Shown: positions 25,856 through 33,746, counted from the first letter of the stretch. The stretch is 35,131 nucleotides of DNA from Verrucomicrobiota bacterium (GCA_004293285.1 RDYF01000031.1:1-35131), one strand, 5' to 3'. The notes: a model not told the origin generated them from the letters alone. Made by a program: numbers and translations.

Positions 25856-28039
25856 ATGACGCTACTCCGCAACCTATCGCTCGCTCTTTTGGCATGGGTG
25901 ATGCTGCCCAGCATCGCATTTTCGAAAACGGCTCCACTCCAAAAAATCGCAGAAATCCGAGCACTCCCTCGTGATCTGGCAGCGACGGGAATTCCGGTGG
26001 ACATTCAGGGTGTCGTCACAAGCACCACTGAGAATTCCATTTTTCTTCACGACGGTGAAAACGGCATTTATGCTTCATTTGGTGATGCGAAGGCCCGTGG
26101 TCTCTGGCCTCATGCTCTACCAGGCATGACATTACAGCCCGGGACGAAGGTTCGCATCCAAGGACGAACCGATCCCGGCGGCTTTTCTCCTATGATTTTT
26201 CCTACATCGGCAGAAATCCTTGGCACTGCTCCCATGCCAACTCCTCGCGCTCTACCCGTCGGACGACTTCTCTCGGGCAATGATGATTGTCAATGGATTG
26301 TCCTCGAAGGCGTAGTGCAAGGAATCTTTGACCCTCGTAAGTCTGATGTGAACTTTACAGACCATCTGCGCATAATGGTTGAAGGGCAAGTCTGCATCGT
26401 TTGCACTCCCATCGATCTGAGTCGTCACCAAGCGGACCTAGTTGATGCAAAAATTCGAGTGACCGGCGTATTTGCACCGAGCTTCAACCTGCGATCGCAA
26501 ATCACAGCGATCAAGATTCACATCAACAACATCGAATCGATTACGGTTCTCAAACCGCCACCCAAGGATCCCTTTTCAGCTCCACGAGTGGAGCTGGACC
26601 GTTTGCTGCAATTTTCTCCGACTCTGGAGCGCGACCACCGCGTAGTTACTTCTGGTGTCGTGACATTTGCCGCACCTGGCCGTTTCTTTTATCTGCAGGA
26701 TGGACAGAAAGGAATCCGTGTGCAGTCCACGCAAACAGGACTCCATCCAGGCGATATTGTAGAAGCCGCCGCATTCATCGACACGGAACGTCTCTTAGCA
26801 GGCTTGAAAGAGGCAGAAGTCCGCGTGATTGGTAAAAGCGATTCCATAGAGCCCGAACTTCTCCCAATTCGTTCAATTCTTGCCCCAGAGGTGCGAGATC
26901 CATGGCAAGCCTCGGCTGAATCCGACGCTGACGGACGCCTCGTTCGTATCGAGGGAATTTTGCGTCGCGTCACCATTCATCAGAAATGGGAAGAAAGCGC
27001 AACTCTACTAGTGGAAAAGGATGACCATTTGTTTCTGGCACATGTTCCTCTCCCTACCAACGAATCTGTCACATCCGCGGAAAACTGGGTTGAAGGATCA
27101 CGCGTCTCACTGACCGGGATCTGCGAGCTAGATTTGCGACGCACGGAAAAAGCCGGTTGGGTGAGCATCGATAATTTTCACCTGTTGCTCGATAGCACAA
27201 GTGGCCTCAGCGTTCTGGAGAAACCCTCATGGTGGACGCCCAAGCGCCTTGCGATCGCGATTTCCTCGCTCGTCGTCATCCTCCTTCTCGCGATGTTCTG
27301 GGTCATTGCACTGCGCCGTCAAGTCGCGAACAGAAGCGATAAACTGGCCCGTGAAATCGCCGCACGTGAAGCAGCAAGTCACGAATTCGAGCTCACCTTG
27401 CGAGAGCGCAGGCGACTTGCCGCCGACTTGCATGACTCTCTAGAACAATCTCTCACAGGCTTGGCTCTCCAACTCGAAGCGGTAGCACTGTATCGAGAAT
27501 CAGCACCGGAGCGCGGCTCTCACCACTTGCAGCTGGCGAGAAAATTCTTGGATCGCAGTCGCAGTGAGGTGCGCAGTACCATTTGGGACCTGCGCACGCA
27601 AGGTTTGTCCGGCACGGACCTCGCCTCGGTGATTCGGGAAAGTGCCACGGATCTCGCTGTAGGCTCGCAGTTGGAGATCGACATTGATTCCAATGCATCC
27701 CATCAACCGCTGCCCGCTGTGATCACGAGTAACCTTGTCCTTGCGAGTCAGGAAGCCATCACCAATGCCATCAAACATTCTGGAGCGAGCCGCATCGATG
27801 TCACCATCCGCTACCAATCTGCCGTCCTGACATTGACTGTTCGTGATAACGGCAAGGGTTTTAACCCCAAGAGCGCCCCCGGCCAGGCCGATGGACACTT
27901 CGGCTTGCAGGGCATTCATGAACGGATCAAACGCCTCGGCGGCACCTTTACACTCGAAAGCTCACCTGGTCATGGCACGACCCTTACGTTTACCATCCCC
28001 ATCTCCGATTTCCCGCTTGTCTCGTCCACCCATTTGTGA
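25856..28039 (+). CDS. Sensor histidine kinase (NarX/DegS type) with repeated OB-like sensor domains
   Basis: 727 residues from ATG 25856. Signal peptide or first helix MTLLRNLSLALLAWVMLPSIAFS. The extracytoplasmic part (about 30-455) appears to be four beta-rich OB-fold-like units, each with a G-V-V start, a short display strand and a G-x-x-V-x-x-x-G end: VDIQGVVTSTTENSIFLHDG, WIVLEGVVQGIF, VVTSGVVTFAAPGRFFYLQDG and LVRIEGILRRVTI. A membrane helix (about 464-487) and a short coiled linker follow. HisKA_3 comes next with phospho-acceptor H526 in AADLHDSLEQSL, then a HATPase domain with N-box QEAITNAIKHS and GLQGIHERIKRLGG. The response regulator starts 20 bases after its stop. The ligand is unknown. 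Confidence 0.85.
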   Translation: MTLLRNLSLALLAWVMLPSIAFSKTAPLQKIAEIRALPRDLAATGIPVDIQGVVTSTTENSIFLHDGENGIYASFGDAKARGLWPHALPGMTLQPGTKVRIQGRTDPGGFSPMIFPTSAEILGTAPMPTPRALPVGRLLSGNDDCQWIVLEGVVQGIFDPRKSDVNFTDHLRIMVEGQVCIVCTPIDLSRHQADLVDAKIRVTGVFAPSFNLRSQITAIKIHINNIESITVLKPPPKDPFSAPRVELDRLLQFSPTLERDHRVVTSGVVTFAAPGRFFYLQDGQKGIRVQSTQTGLHPGDIVEAAAFIDTERLLAGLKEAEVRVIGKSDSIEPELLPIRSILAPEVRDPWQASAESDADGRLVRIEGILRRVTIHQKWEESATLLVEKDDHLFLAHVPLPTNESVTSAENWVEGSRVSLTGICELDLRRTEKAGWVSIDNFHLLLDSTSGLSVLEKPSWWTPKRLAIAISSLVVILLLAMFWVIALRRQVANRSDKLAREIAAREAASHEFELTLRERRRLAADLHDSLEQSLTGLALQLEAVALYRESAPERGSHHLQLARKFLDRSRSEVRSTIWDLRTQGLSGTDLASVIRESATDLAVGSQLEIDIDSNASHQPLPAVITSNLVLASQEAITNAIKHSGASRIDVTIRYQSAVLTLTVRDNGKGFNPKSAPGQADGHFGLQGIHERIKRLGGTFTLESSPGHGTTLTFTIPISDFPLVSSTHL

Positions 28040-28059
28040 GATTCGTCTTTTTGTTAGCA

Positions 28060-28686
28060 ATGAAAAATCCCATCCGCATCTTACTCGTCGACGATCACTT
28101 CATCGTCCGCATGGGGTTGTCCACGCTCTTGAGTTCGCAATCGGATTTTCAAGTGGTGGCAGAGGCCGAAGACATGGAGCAAGCCCTTGCCGCTTTTGAT
28201 CAAGATCGTCCAGATATCACCTTGCTCGATGTGCGCATGCCAGGCGGCAGCGGGCTGGAGGCACTGGTGCAAATTCTTTCTCATGAGCCCAAAGCTCGGG
28301 TCATCATGTTATCGACCTTTGAACTCGAAGCGCCCATCCTCGCTGCTTATGATGCTGGCGCGGCGGGTTATCTCAATAAAGCCTGCCAATTTGCAGAACT
28401 CGCCGAAGCGATTCGTACGGTCAATCGTGGTGAGCGCTGCTTTCCCTCAACGCTGCGCATGCTGCTTGCAGCACGTGCGGGGCAAAGATGCCTCACACCT
28501 CGCGAAGTCCAAACGCTTGATCTCATTCGCCGTGGGCTCTCGAATAAGGAAATCGGCCATGTGCTCCACATCTCGGAGAACACGGCCAAAGCTCACGTCA
28601 AGGGCGTCTTGCATAAACTGAGCGTAACCGACCGTGCCGAAGCCGTCGCGGCAGCTTATGACCGAGGTCTACTCGAAGTGGAGTAA
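28060..28686 (+). CDS. Response regulator, NarL/FixJ family
   Basis: 208 residues from ATG 28060. GTG 28036 overlaps the kinase stop and would add eight residues. The receiver domain has the acidic pair D11/D12 in LLVDDHF, phospho-acceptor D57 in TLLDVRMPGG and the KACQFAEL lysine region. The C-terminal LuxR-type helix-turn-helix is seen in LTPREVQTLDLIRRGLSNKEIGHVLHIS and NTAKAHVKGVLHKL. It is the cognate partner of the upstream kinase and acts as a DNA-binding regulator. Targets are unknown. The nearest downstream gene encodes a PEP-CTERM protein. Confidence 0.92.
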   Translation: MKNPIRILLVDDHFIVRMGLSTLLSSQSDFQVVAEAEDMEQALAAFDQDRPDITLLDVRMPGGSGLEALVQILSHEPKARVIMLSTFELEAPILAAYDAGAAGYLNKACQFAELAEAIRTVNRGERCFPSTLRMLLAARAGQRCLTPREVQTLDLIRRGLSNKEIGHVLHISENTAKAHVKGVLHKLSVTDRAEAVAAAYDRGLLEVE

Positions 28687-29114
28687 CTGATGGAGCGAAT
28701 GATTTCCCCGAGCTAAGCCACGGGAATCGTTACTCTTCAGAATGACTACCCTACCCCGTGGGGAAGACTGATTCATTATGCGCCGACTACCCGATGGTTC
28801 TTTGATTCTGTCGAGGAAATCCACGATTTTCCACAGGAGACCAAGTCTTGTTCACTAGACCAAGGAGTCGAAATCAACGACCATGTAGGCAACAGAAGAT
28901 TATCCGTTCGGGTAATAGTCGTATGACAAAATTTTTCTTACCTTGTGCACGTTCGTCGAGTGATGCGTTGATGCAAATGAGCATGAATGCAATTTGACGA
29001 GCCATTGCTAGCATCACTTGTTGTTCGTCAATTTCACGATTGTCAAACACCTCCCATTTTCTCTGTCAATCTCGAGATCGAGTGCGTCAGTAAGAATAAA
29101 ACAAGAAAATACAA
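28687..29114. other. Long regulatory-looking gap before the PEP-CTERM gene
   Basis: 428 bases with no credible gene and a more AT-rich composition than the flanks. It contains several small symmetric elements: GATTTCCCCG facing CGGGAATC (about 28701-28729), CCCCGTGGGG (near 28756-28765) and ATTATCCGTTCGGGTAAT (near 28899-28916). A TTGACG at 28994-28999 is followed by ATTGCTA. The unusual length and the symmetric sites suggest a regulated promoter, possibly for the adjacent NarL-type regulator. No confident promoter boxes can be fixed. Confidence 0.4.
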
Positions 29115-29834
29115 ATGAGAAACCAAAAAAATATGAAAAAAAACGTAAAACTACTCGCCGCTCTCGCGGCTACTGCATGGGTCACCCAAGCAAATGCCGT
29201 GGTGTTGCTCACCGATAACTTCAATACAACAGTTGTGGCTGATGACCAAACAGGAACTCTCGCGCCTGTCACATACACAACATCTGATCTTGCTGCGCGA
29301 TCAGGCGGAGCTTTGATTTTAAATTACCAAGGCAATGGAGGATGGGGTGCCTCAGCATCTCTCAACTACAATTTCGCGACGAGCGCTAACGACTTGAATA
29401 GTCCCTTGACCATTGAATTTGATATGTGGGCGGACAGTGCGCCACTCGGTATCGCTTGGGTCGGTTATGGCCTTGGCGCTTCGCAGGGTGGACTGTTTTA
29501 TGAATATTCTATCGGTGATCTTATAAGACAATCTGACGGTCTTAGATCCATTAAGCTAGTGATCTCTGACACCGCTGGCACAGGTTCTGGCTTCAATGGT
29601 ATCACTAATGGCGCTTTGGTCGAAACCTTTATTAATGGTACATCACAAGGAGCAGTTGCAAAAACGCTGACAGCTAATGATGGCTACCTCACCTTCCGCG
29701 GTAATCCAGCAGGTTGGGCTGGTGGCTGGGGCCTTGGCTACGTCGACAATCTCTCCGTGAGTGTTGTCCCCGAGCCCAGCGCAGCCCTGCTAGGATGCAT
29801 GAGTATGCTGGCTTTCTTGCGCCGCAAGCGCTAA
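29115..29834 (+). CDS. PEP-CTERM sorted surface protein
   Basis: 239 residues. The signal peptide (MKKNVKLLAALAATAWVTQANA from the internal Met at 29133; ATG 29115 adds six residues) is followed by a Gly/Asn/Ser/Thr-rich beta-type region beginning VVLLTDNFNTT, perhaps a jelly-roll/LamG-like domain. The C-terminus has the sorting signal: VVPEPSAALLG, a short hydrophobic helix and the basic end RRKR. Such proteins are cut and anchored or released by an exosortase, often with exopolysaccharide. No exosortase gene is in this window. It has its own terminator and lies alone between long gaps. The Asn/Thr-rich composition differs from its neighbours. Confidence 0.85.
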   Translation: MRNQKNMKKNVKLLAALAATAWVTQANAVVLLTDNFNTTVVADDQTGTLAPVTYTTSDLAARSGGALILNYQGNGGWGASASLNYNFATSANDLNSPLTIEFDMWADSAPLGIAWVGYGLGASQGGLFYEYSIGDLIRQSDGLRSIKLVISDTAGTGSGFNGITNGALVETFINGTSQGAVAKTLTANDGYLTFRGNPAGWAGGWGLGYVDNLSVSVVPEPSAALLGCMSMLAFLRRKR

Positions 29835-29853
29835 TTTTTGTAGGTTAGGTATT

Positions 29854-29875
29854 GGGTCTCTTAGGGGTCTCTTAG
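29854..29875. repeat. Tandem 11-base direct repeat
   Basis: GGGTCTCTTAG occurs twice in a row between the PEP-CTERM stop codon and its terminator. It is short and has no evident function. Confidence 0.55.
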
Positions 29876-29895
29876 ACAGTAAGTGACAATTTGCC

Positions 29896-29939
29896 AGGCG
29901 GCACACGAACTTAGGGGGTTCGTGTGCCGTCTCTTTTTT
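29896..29939 (+). terminator. Rho-independent terminator of the PEP-CTERM gene
   Basis: The stem GGCACACGAAC (29900-29910) pairs with GTTCGTGTGCC (29918-29928) around a seven-base loop. Outer pairs extend it to about 15 bp, and it is followed by CTCTTTTTT. It lies about 60 bases after the PEP-CTERM stop codon. Confidence 0.88.
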
Positions 29940-30086
29940 AGCCTAAGACCCTGCACGCTTGTTCCCTTGGTTCAGCGCACGCAAGCGTTCGAACCCAAGA
30001 ACCACGCCCCGAAAAAAGCACCTCGGTCGGGATGGCATCATGCCGTATGCGGCACGACTCCCCTGATACGCGAACAGGAGCAAAAA

Positions 30087-30512
30087 TCATTGAGGGAATT
30101 CCGTGATTTGAATCAACGAGACTCCATAAGTCGCCGCGATTTCGGGCGCGTCGGAGGTGTGATAGATATCCCGATAATAGACCTCCTTTACCCCATAGGC
30201 GCATAAAGTCTGCATGCAGGCCGTGCAGGGCATGGTGGTGGTGGCGACAATTTTTGCCTCGCCGCGCTTGAATAAGCTGCAAAGATTGACTTCGGCATGC
30301 AGCATGAATTTTTGCCGTTTTTCCCGATCCATCCAAAAGCCCGGAGGTGCGTCGAAGCCTGGAGCGAGTCCGTTGTAGGCTGTGGCAATGACTCGGTTGT
30401 CGTGATCCAGCGCCGCAGCGCCGACTTTGCGATAAGGGTCTTCCGAGCGCAGACTCGCCACATGCGCCAAGGCCATGGCGTATTGAGGAATCGAGAGCCG
30501 CTCGGAAGACAT
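30087..30512 (-). CDS. dCMP deaminase-family protein (ComEB-like)
   Basis: 141 residues with the zinc-dependent deaminase motifs: HAEVN (His ligand and catalytic Glu) and PCTACMQTL (two Cys ligands). It also has the family segment DPYRKVGAAALDHDNRVIATAYNG near the N-terminus. Such enzymes convert dCMP to dUMP for dTMP synthesis. In some lineages the family also includes late-competence ComEB proteins. It follows the YlbF-like gene by 19 bases on the same strand and is probably co-transcribed. Substrate choice between dCMP and related nucleotides is not provable from the sequence alone. Confidence 0.88.
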   Translation of the reverse strand: MSSERLSIPQYAMALAHVASLRSEDPYRKVGAAALDHDNRVIATAYNGLAPGFDAPPGFWMDREKRQKFMLHAEVNLCSLFKRGEAKIVATTTMPCTACMQTLCAYGVKEVYYRDIYHTSDAPEIAATYGVSLIQITEFPQ

Positions 30513-30531
30513 AAAAACTCTAGGTCAAAAA

Positions 30532-30966
30532 TCAACCGCATCCGCAGCCACCACCGCCGCCGCCACCGCAGCAACCGCCGCCTTGAGCTTGCGCAAAGTC
30601 TTCGGAAGTCGGAACGCGACCGAGTTCCAGAGTGAGTCCGACATATTTGCCGATGGCACGCTGGAGCGTTTCCAGTTCGCGCTGTGCTTCGAGGAAACTG
30701 CGAGCCACGTCGTTCGCCAGCAGCGCATCGCGCGCTTCCTCGAACTCGCTGATCTCGCGAGAAGAGAGCTCGATGCCCGAATTTTGCTTGTGGTGCAGTT
30801 CTTCACCACGCTCGTTCACGCTCTGGTATTGCAGGCGAGCAGCGTCATCGCCGAAAAACGCTTCGACTTTTTCGGTCAGTTGTTGGAACGTGGCATCATT
30901 GGCGATCGTGGCACACAGCTCACGGGTTTTCACCATTACGGAAGAATCATCGGATAAGAGCGACAT
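30532..30966 (-). CDS. YlbF-family protein with Gly/Cys-rich tail
   Basis: 144 residues. The first 120 are an alpha-helical YlbF/YmcA-type (DUF964) domain, as seen in FFGDDAARLQYQSVNERGEELHHKQ and ALLANDVARSFLEAQRELETLQRAIGKYV. The last 16 are almost only Gly and Cys, with four Cys (CC, C, C), which suggests a metal or cluster site. In Bacillus, YlbF, YmcA and YaaT form an iron-sulfur complex that affects RNase Y, competence and sporulation. Here only this one member is visible. It is probably in an operon with the dCMP-deaminase gene. Confidence 0.8.
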   Translation of the reverse strand: MSLLSDDSSVMVKTRELCATIANDATFQQLTEKVEAFFGDDAARLQYQSVNERGEELHHKQNSGIELSSREISEFEEARDALLANDVARSFLEAQRELETLQRAIGKYVGLTLELGRVPTSEDFAQAQGGGCCGGGGGGGCGCG

Positions 30967-31022
30967 GCGCTACCGATAAGTTCGATCTTTCGGTTTGGCA
31001 AGCCGCAAGGCGACAATCACAC

Positions 31023-31058
31023 AAAAAAAAACGACCGCTCCCCGTCAGGAGCGGTCGC
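31023..31058 (-). terminator. Rho-independent terminator of glnII
   Basis: On the minus strand CGACCGCTCC (31048-31057) pairs with GGAGCGGTCG (31032-31041) around a short loop (TGACGG), followed directly by a run of eight or more T. It lies about 25 bases after the glutamine synthetase stop codon. Confidence 0.92.
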
Positions 31059-31083
31059 AATGAAGTAAGACGCAAAGGAACGA

Positions 31084-32100
31084 TTAGATCGCCACTTCGG
31101 AAATCGTCTTCAGCACGCGGCTGGCAATCGCATAAGGATCGCCTTGGCTGTTTGGACGACGGTCTTCCAAGTAACCCTTGTAGCCGTTGTTGACAAAGCT
31201 GTGAGGAACACGAATCGAAGCACCGCGGTCAGCCACACCGTAGCTGAACATGTCGATCGACTGAGTCTCATGCAGACCAGTAAGGCGCATGTGGTTGTCA
31301 GGACCGTAAACGGCGATGTGCTCTTGGCAATTTTTCTCAAAGGCTGCCATCAATTTTTCAAAGTACTCCTTGCCACCCTCTTCGCGCATGAATTTCGTGG
31401 AGAAGTTGCAGTGCATACCAGAACCGTTCCAGTCGGTCGCACCGAGAGGTTTGCAATGGTATTCCACGTCCACGCCATACTGTTCACAGAGGCGGTTCAG
31501 CATGTAACGAGCAACCCAAATTTCGTCAGCAGCTTTCTTGGAGCCTTTGCCGAAGATTTGGAACTCCCACTGACCTTTCGCCACCTCGGCGTTGATGCCT
31601 TCGTGGTTGATGCCCGCTTCCAGGCAGAGATCGAGGTGCTCCTCGACGATCTGACGAGCGATGTCGCCCACATTTTTGTAACCAACGCCGCAATAGTAAG
31701 GACCTTGAGGAGCGGGATAGCCATCTTTCGGGAAGCCGAGTGGACGACCATTCTGGTAGAGGAAATACTCTTGCTCGAAACCGAACCAGGTGTCGGCGTC
31801 GTCAAGAATCGTAGCACGCGTGTTGGAGGGGTGAGGAGTCACGCCATCGGGCATCATCACTTCACACATCACCAAGGCACCATTCAGGCGGGTGGCGTCG
31901 GGGAAAATGGCAACAGGCTTCAGCACGCAATCCGAGCTGCGGCCTTCTGCTTGTTGAGTCGAGCTACCATCGAAGCCCCAATTGGGCAATTGTTCCAAAG
32001 TAGGAAATTGCTCGAATGCTTTGATTTGCGTTTTGCTACGAAGGTTCGGCACAGGAGTGTAACCGTCCAGCCAGATGTATTCCAGTTTGAATTTGGTCAT
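31084..32100 (-). CDS. glnII: Glutamine synthetase, type II (eukaryote-like)
   Basis: 338 residues from ATG 32100. The in-frame upstream extension to 32154 lacks family similarity. It catalyses ATP-dependent amidation of glutamate with ammonia. The type II pattern is clear: the short length (type I is about 470), YIWLDGYTPVPNLRSKT, NWGFDGSSTQQAEGRSSD, GFEQEYFLY, GQWEFQIF, GSGMHCNFST and GADRGASIRVP-like text (VADRGASIRVPH). Type II enzymes are not adenylylated. Control is more likely at transcription, in line with the sigma-54 promoter at 32199-32215. It has a single-gene transcript with its own terminator. Confidence 0.94.
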   Translation of the reverse strand: MTKFKLEYIWLDGYTPVPNLRSKTQIKAFEQFPTLEQLPNWGFDGSSTQQAEGRSSDCVLKPVAIFPDATRLNGALVMCEVMMPDGVTPHPSNTRATILDDADTWFGFEQEYFLYQNGRPLGFPKDGYPAPQGPYYCGVGYKNVGDIARQIVEEHLDLCLEAGINHEGINAEVAKGQWEFQIFGKGSKKAADEIWVARYMLNRLCEQYGVDVEYHCKPLGATDWNGSGMHCNFSTKFMREEGGKEYFEKLMAAFEKNCQEHIAVYGPDNHMRLTGLHETQSIDMFSYGVADRGASIRVPHSFVNNGYKGYLEDRRPNSQGDPYAIASRVLKTISEVAI

Positions 32101-32198
32101 GATGTTAGATGTGTTTTGATGGGTGTGACACAGGTATGAGTCAGATTCATCCAACTTGCGAGCGAAATCTGCAGAAACTCTTGATCACGGGGCATGGA

Positions 32199-32215
32199 TA
32201 GCAATTTTCGCGCCA
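32199..32215 (-). promoter_or_regulatory. Predicted sigma-54 (-24/-12) promoter of glnII
   Basis: The minus strand reads TGGCGCGAAAATTGCTA. Against the consensus TGGCACGNNNNTTGCW only one base (A to G) differs, and the GG/GC dinucleotides have the required spacing. Transcription would start near 32189, giving a leader of about 90 bases. In Rhizobium, glnII is known to be NtrC/sigma-54 controlled, so this promoter fits the gene. No clear NtrC site was recognised upstream. Confidence 0.68.
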
Positions 32216-32285
32216 ACTATTTCACGTTATGAATTTTTTTCAATTTGCTTCCTCTGCCTCTGTTCGCTAGGTAAAGGCCGAGCTT

Positions 32286-33122
32286 ATGCCAGAACTGCCT
32301 AGCCATTCTCCTGCTACCCCAACGCTCCGCTGGTCGGGGCTGTCCGATGTGGGGCGCTTTCGAAAAAACAACGAAGATGCCTTTTTGGCACTGACCTTTG
32401 ATGCGCAAGATTTGCGCTATCTGGGCAAATTCGGCGAAGGGAGTCTCGATTTGGGCGATTATGTGTTTGCTGTCAGCGATGGCATGGGAGGAGCGAAGTC
32501 GGGTGAGTTTGCCAGCAAGATTGCCGTCGAACAAATCACCAAGCTGCTGCCCAAAAGCTTTCCACTAAGCGCTCAGCGGATGGAAGCTGGGTTGACCGAT
32601 GTCGTACGTGAACTGTTTGAACGCATTCACCACAGCATGGTGCAGCTGGGTCGATACTACGAAGAATGCTCGGGCATGGGAGCCACCCTGAGCCTGTGCT
32701 GGATCATGCCTGAGTGGATTTACTTCGGCCACATCGGCGACAGCCGCATTTATTTTCTCCCCAAAAACGGGCCGATGATGCAAGTCACACACGACCATTC
32801 CCACGTCGGCTGGCTGCATCGTTCGGGGAAAATCAACGAGCGCCAGGCGCGCACTCACCCGCAACGCCACGTGATCAATCAAGTCCTGGGAGGAAAAATG
32901 ACCAAAGTCGACCCGCAGATTGGACGCATCAACTGGGAACCGGGAGATCGACTGCTGATCTGCTCCGATGGCCTTGTCGATGGCCTATGGGACCGCCGCA
33001 TTGAAGAGCTTGCGCGACAAAACACCCCGACAGGTGGACTCAACACGGTGGCCATGGTCAAAGAAGCCGTGAATGATTCGGGGCGCGACAACACCACCGC
33101 ACTCATCATCGAATTGCCCTAA
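32286..33122 (+). CDS. PP2C-family serine/threonine protein phosphatase
   Basis: 278 residues, cytoplasmic. All PP2C motifs are present: SDVGRFRKNNEDAF, FAVSDGMGGAKSGEFAS, GMGATLSLCWI, GHIGDSRIYFL, LLICSDGLVDGL and GRDNTTALIIEL. The Asp residues bind two metal ions. Such enzymes usually reverse Hanks-type kinases. No kinase gene is in the window. It is divergent from glnII with a 185-base shared gap and is followed nine bases later by a DUF1810 gene. Confidence 0.93.
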   Translation: MPELPSHSPATPTLRWSGLSDVGRFRKNNEDAFLALTFDAQDLRYLGKFGEGSLDLGDYVFAVSDGMGGAKSGEFASKIAVEQITKLLPKSFPLSAQRMEAGLTDVVRELFERIHHSMVQLGRYYEECSGMGATLSLCWIMPEWIYFGHIGDSRIYFLPKNGPMMQVTHDHSHVGWLHRSGKINERQARTHPQRHVINQVLGGKMTKVDPQIGRINWEPGDRLLICSDGLVDGLWDRRIEELARQNTPTGGLNTVAMVKEAVNDSGRDNTTALIIELP

Positions 33123-33131
33123 GCCAGGATC

Positions 33132-33587
33132 GTGACACTTCCTGACCCTTATCATCTGAATCGTTTTCTCAGCGCTCAGGAGTCCTGTTTCTCCCAAGCA
33201 CTCCGCGAATTGGAACAAGGGCAAAAACAGTCGCACTGGATGTGGTTCATCTTCCCCCAAATCGCCGGGCTGGGGCGTAGCGCGATGGCTGTCCGATACG
33301 CGATCTCCTCAACCGAGGAAGCCCGCGCCTATCTGCAGCATGAAATTTTGGGAGACCGACTCCGGATCTGCGCCCGCGCGCTCCTTGCCCATCACGACAA
33401 AAGCATACGCGCGATCATGGGGCAGCCCGACGACATGAAACTGCGCTCGTCCATGACTTTATTCGCTGAGCTCTCAGAGCAAGAAAGTGTTTTTCACCAA
33501 GTCATACAGCTCTTTTATGCAGGAGAAAAAGACCCCTTGACCCTCTCTCGCATCAAAGCGGCAAGTTCGCGATTGGACCCAACATAA
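33132..33587 (+). CDS. DUF1810 family protein
   Basis: 151 residues from GTG 33132. It matches the DUF1810 pattern from end to end: YHLNRFLSAQESCFSQALREL, SHWMWFIFPQIAGLGRSAMAVRYAI and KLRSSMTLFAELS near the middle and end. It is a small soluble all-helical protein. No biochemical role is firmly established for the family. It is probably co-transcribed with the phosphatase gene. Confidence 0.88.
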   Translation: MTLPDPYHLNRFLSAQESCFSQALRELEQGQKQSHWMWFIFPQIAGLGRSAMAVRYAISSTEEARAYLQHEILGDRLRICARALLAHHDKSIRAIMGQPDDMKLRSSMTLFAELSEQESVFHQVIQLFYAGEKDPLTLSRIKAASSRLDPT

Positions 33588-33624
33588 CCGCGGATCACCA
33601 TCCATCCCCAAACAGCCCTTTGTT

Positions 33625-33665
33625 CTTTGTGGAAAAAATTCACGCTTGTGAAATTTTTCACAAAG
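33625..33665. repeat. Long AT-rich inverted repeat upstream of nuoG
   Basis: CTTTGTGGAAAAAATTCAC (33625-33643) and GTGAAATTTTTCACAAAG (33648-33665) pair along about 17 positions with one bulge and a four-base loop. It lies just after the DUF1810 gene and just before the predicted nuoG promoter. It could end the upstream transcript or bind a regulator. The stem is AT-rich and no separate T-run follows it. Confidence 0.6.
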
Positions 33666-33670
33666 TTCTC

Positions 33671-33699
33671 TTGCACCACGCGGGGGTCTGCGCCATAGT
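33671..33699 (+). promoter_or_regulatory. Predicted sigma-70-type promoter of nuoG
   Basis: TTGCAC (33671-33676) and CATAGT (33694-33699) are separated by 17 bases, and each matches 4 of 6 consensus positions. The -10 region is part of the 13-base string TCTGCGCCATAGT that is also found before the gene at 15389. The leader to the ATG at 33747 would be about 40 bases. Confidence 0.45.
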
Positions 33700-33746
33700 G
33701 CGCGCGCTTACGAGAATTTTCTCTTCGCGGCACATCCTTACTAGCC

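Noticed and set aside
28994-29010. TTGACGAGCCATTGCTA as a sigma-54 promoter for the PEP-CTERM gene
   Set aside because: The -12 half TTGCTA fits, but the essential GG of the -24 element is TG and the rest of that half does not match.
29955-30005. tRNA-like GTTCGAAC T-loop sequence
   Set aside because: The flanking bases do not form a T-stem, and no acceptor or anticodon arms could be drawn on either strand.
32101-32154. 18-residue N-terminal extension of glutamine synthetase
   Set aside because: Type II enzymes begin at or near the MTKFKLEYIWLDG-type start, and the extension would be the 5' leader of the sigma-54 transcript.
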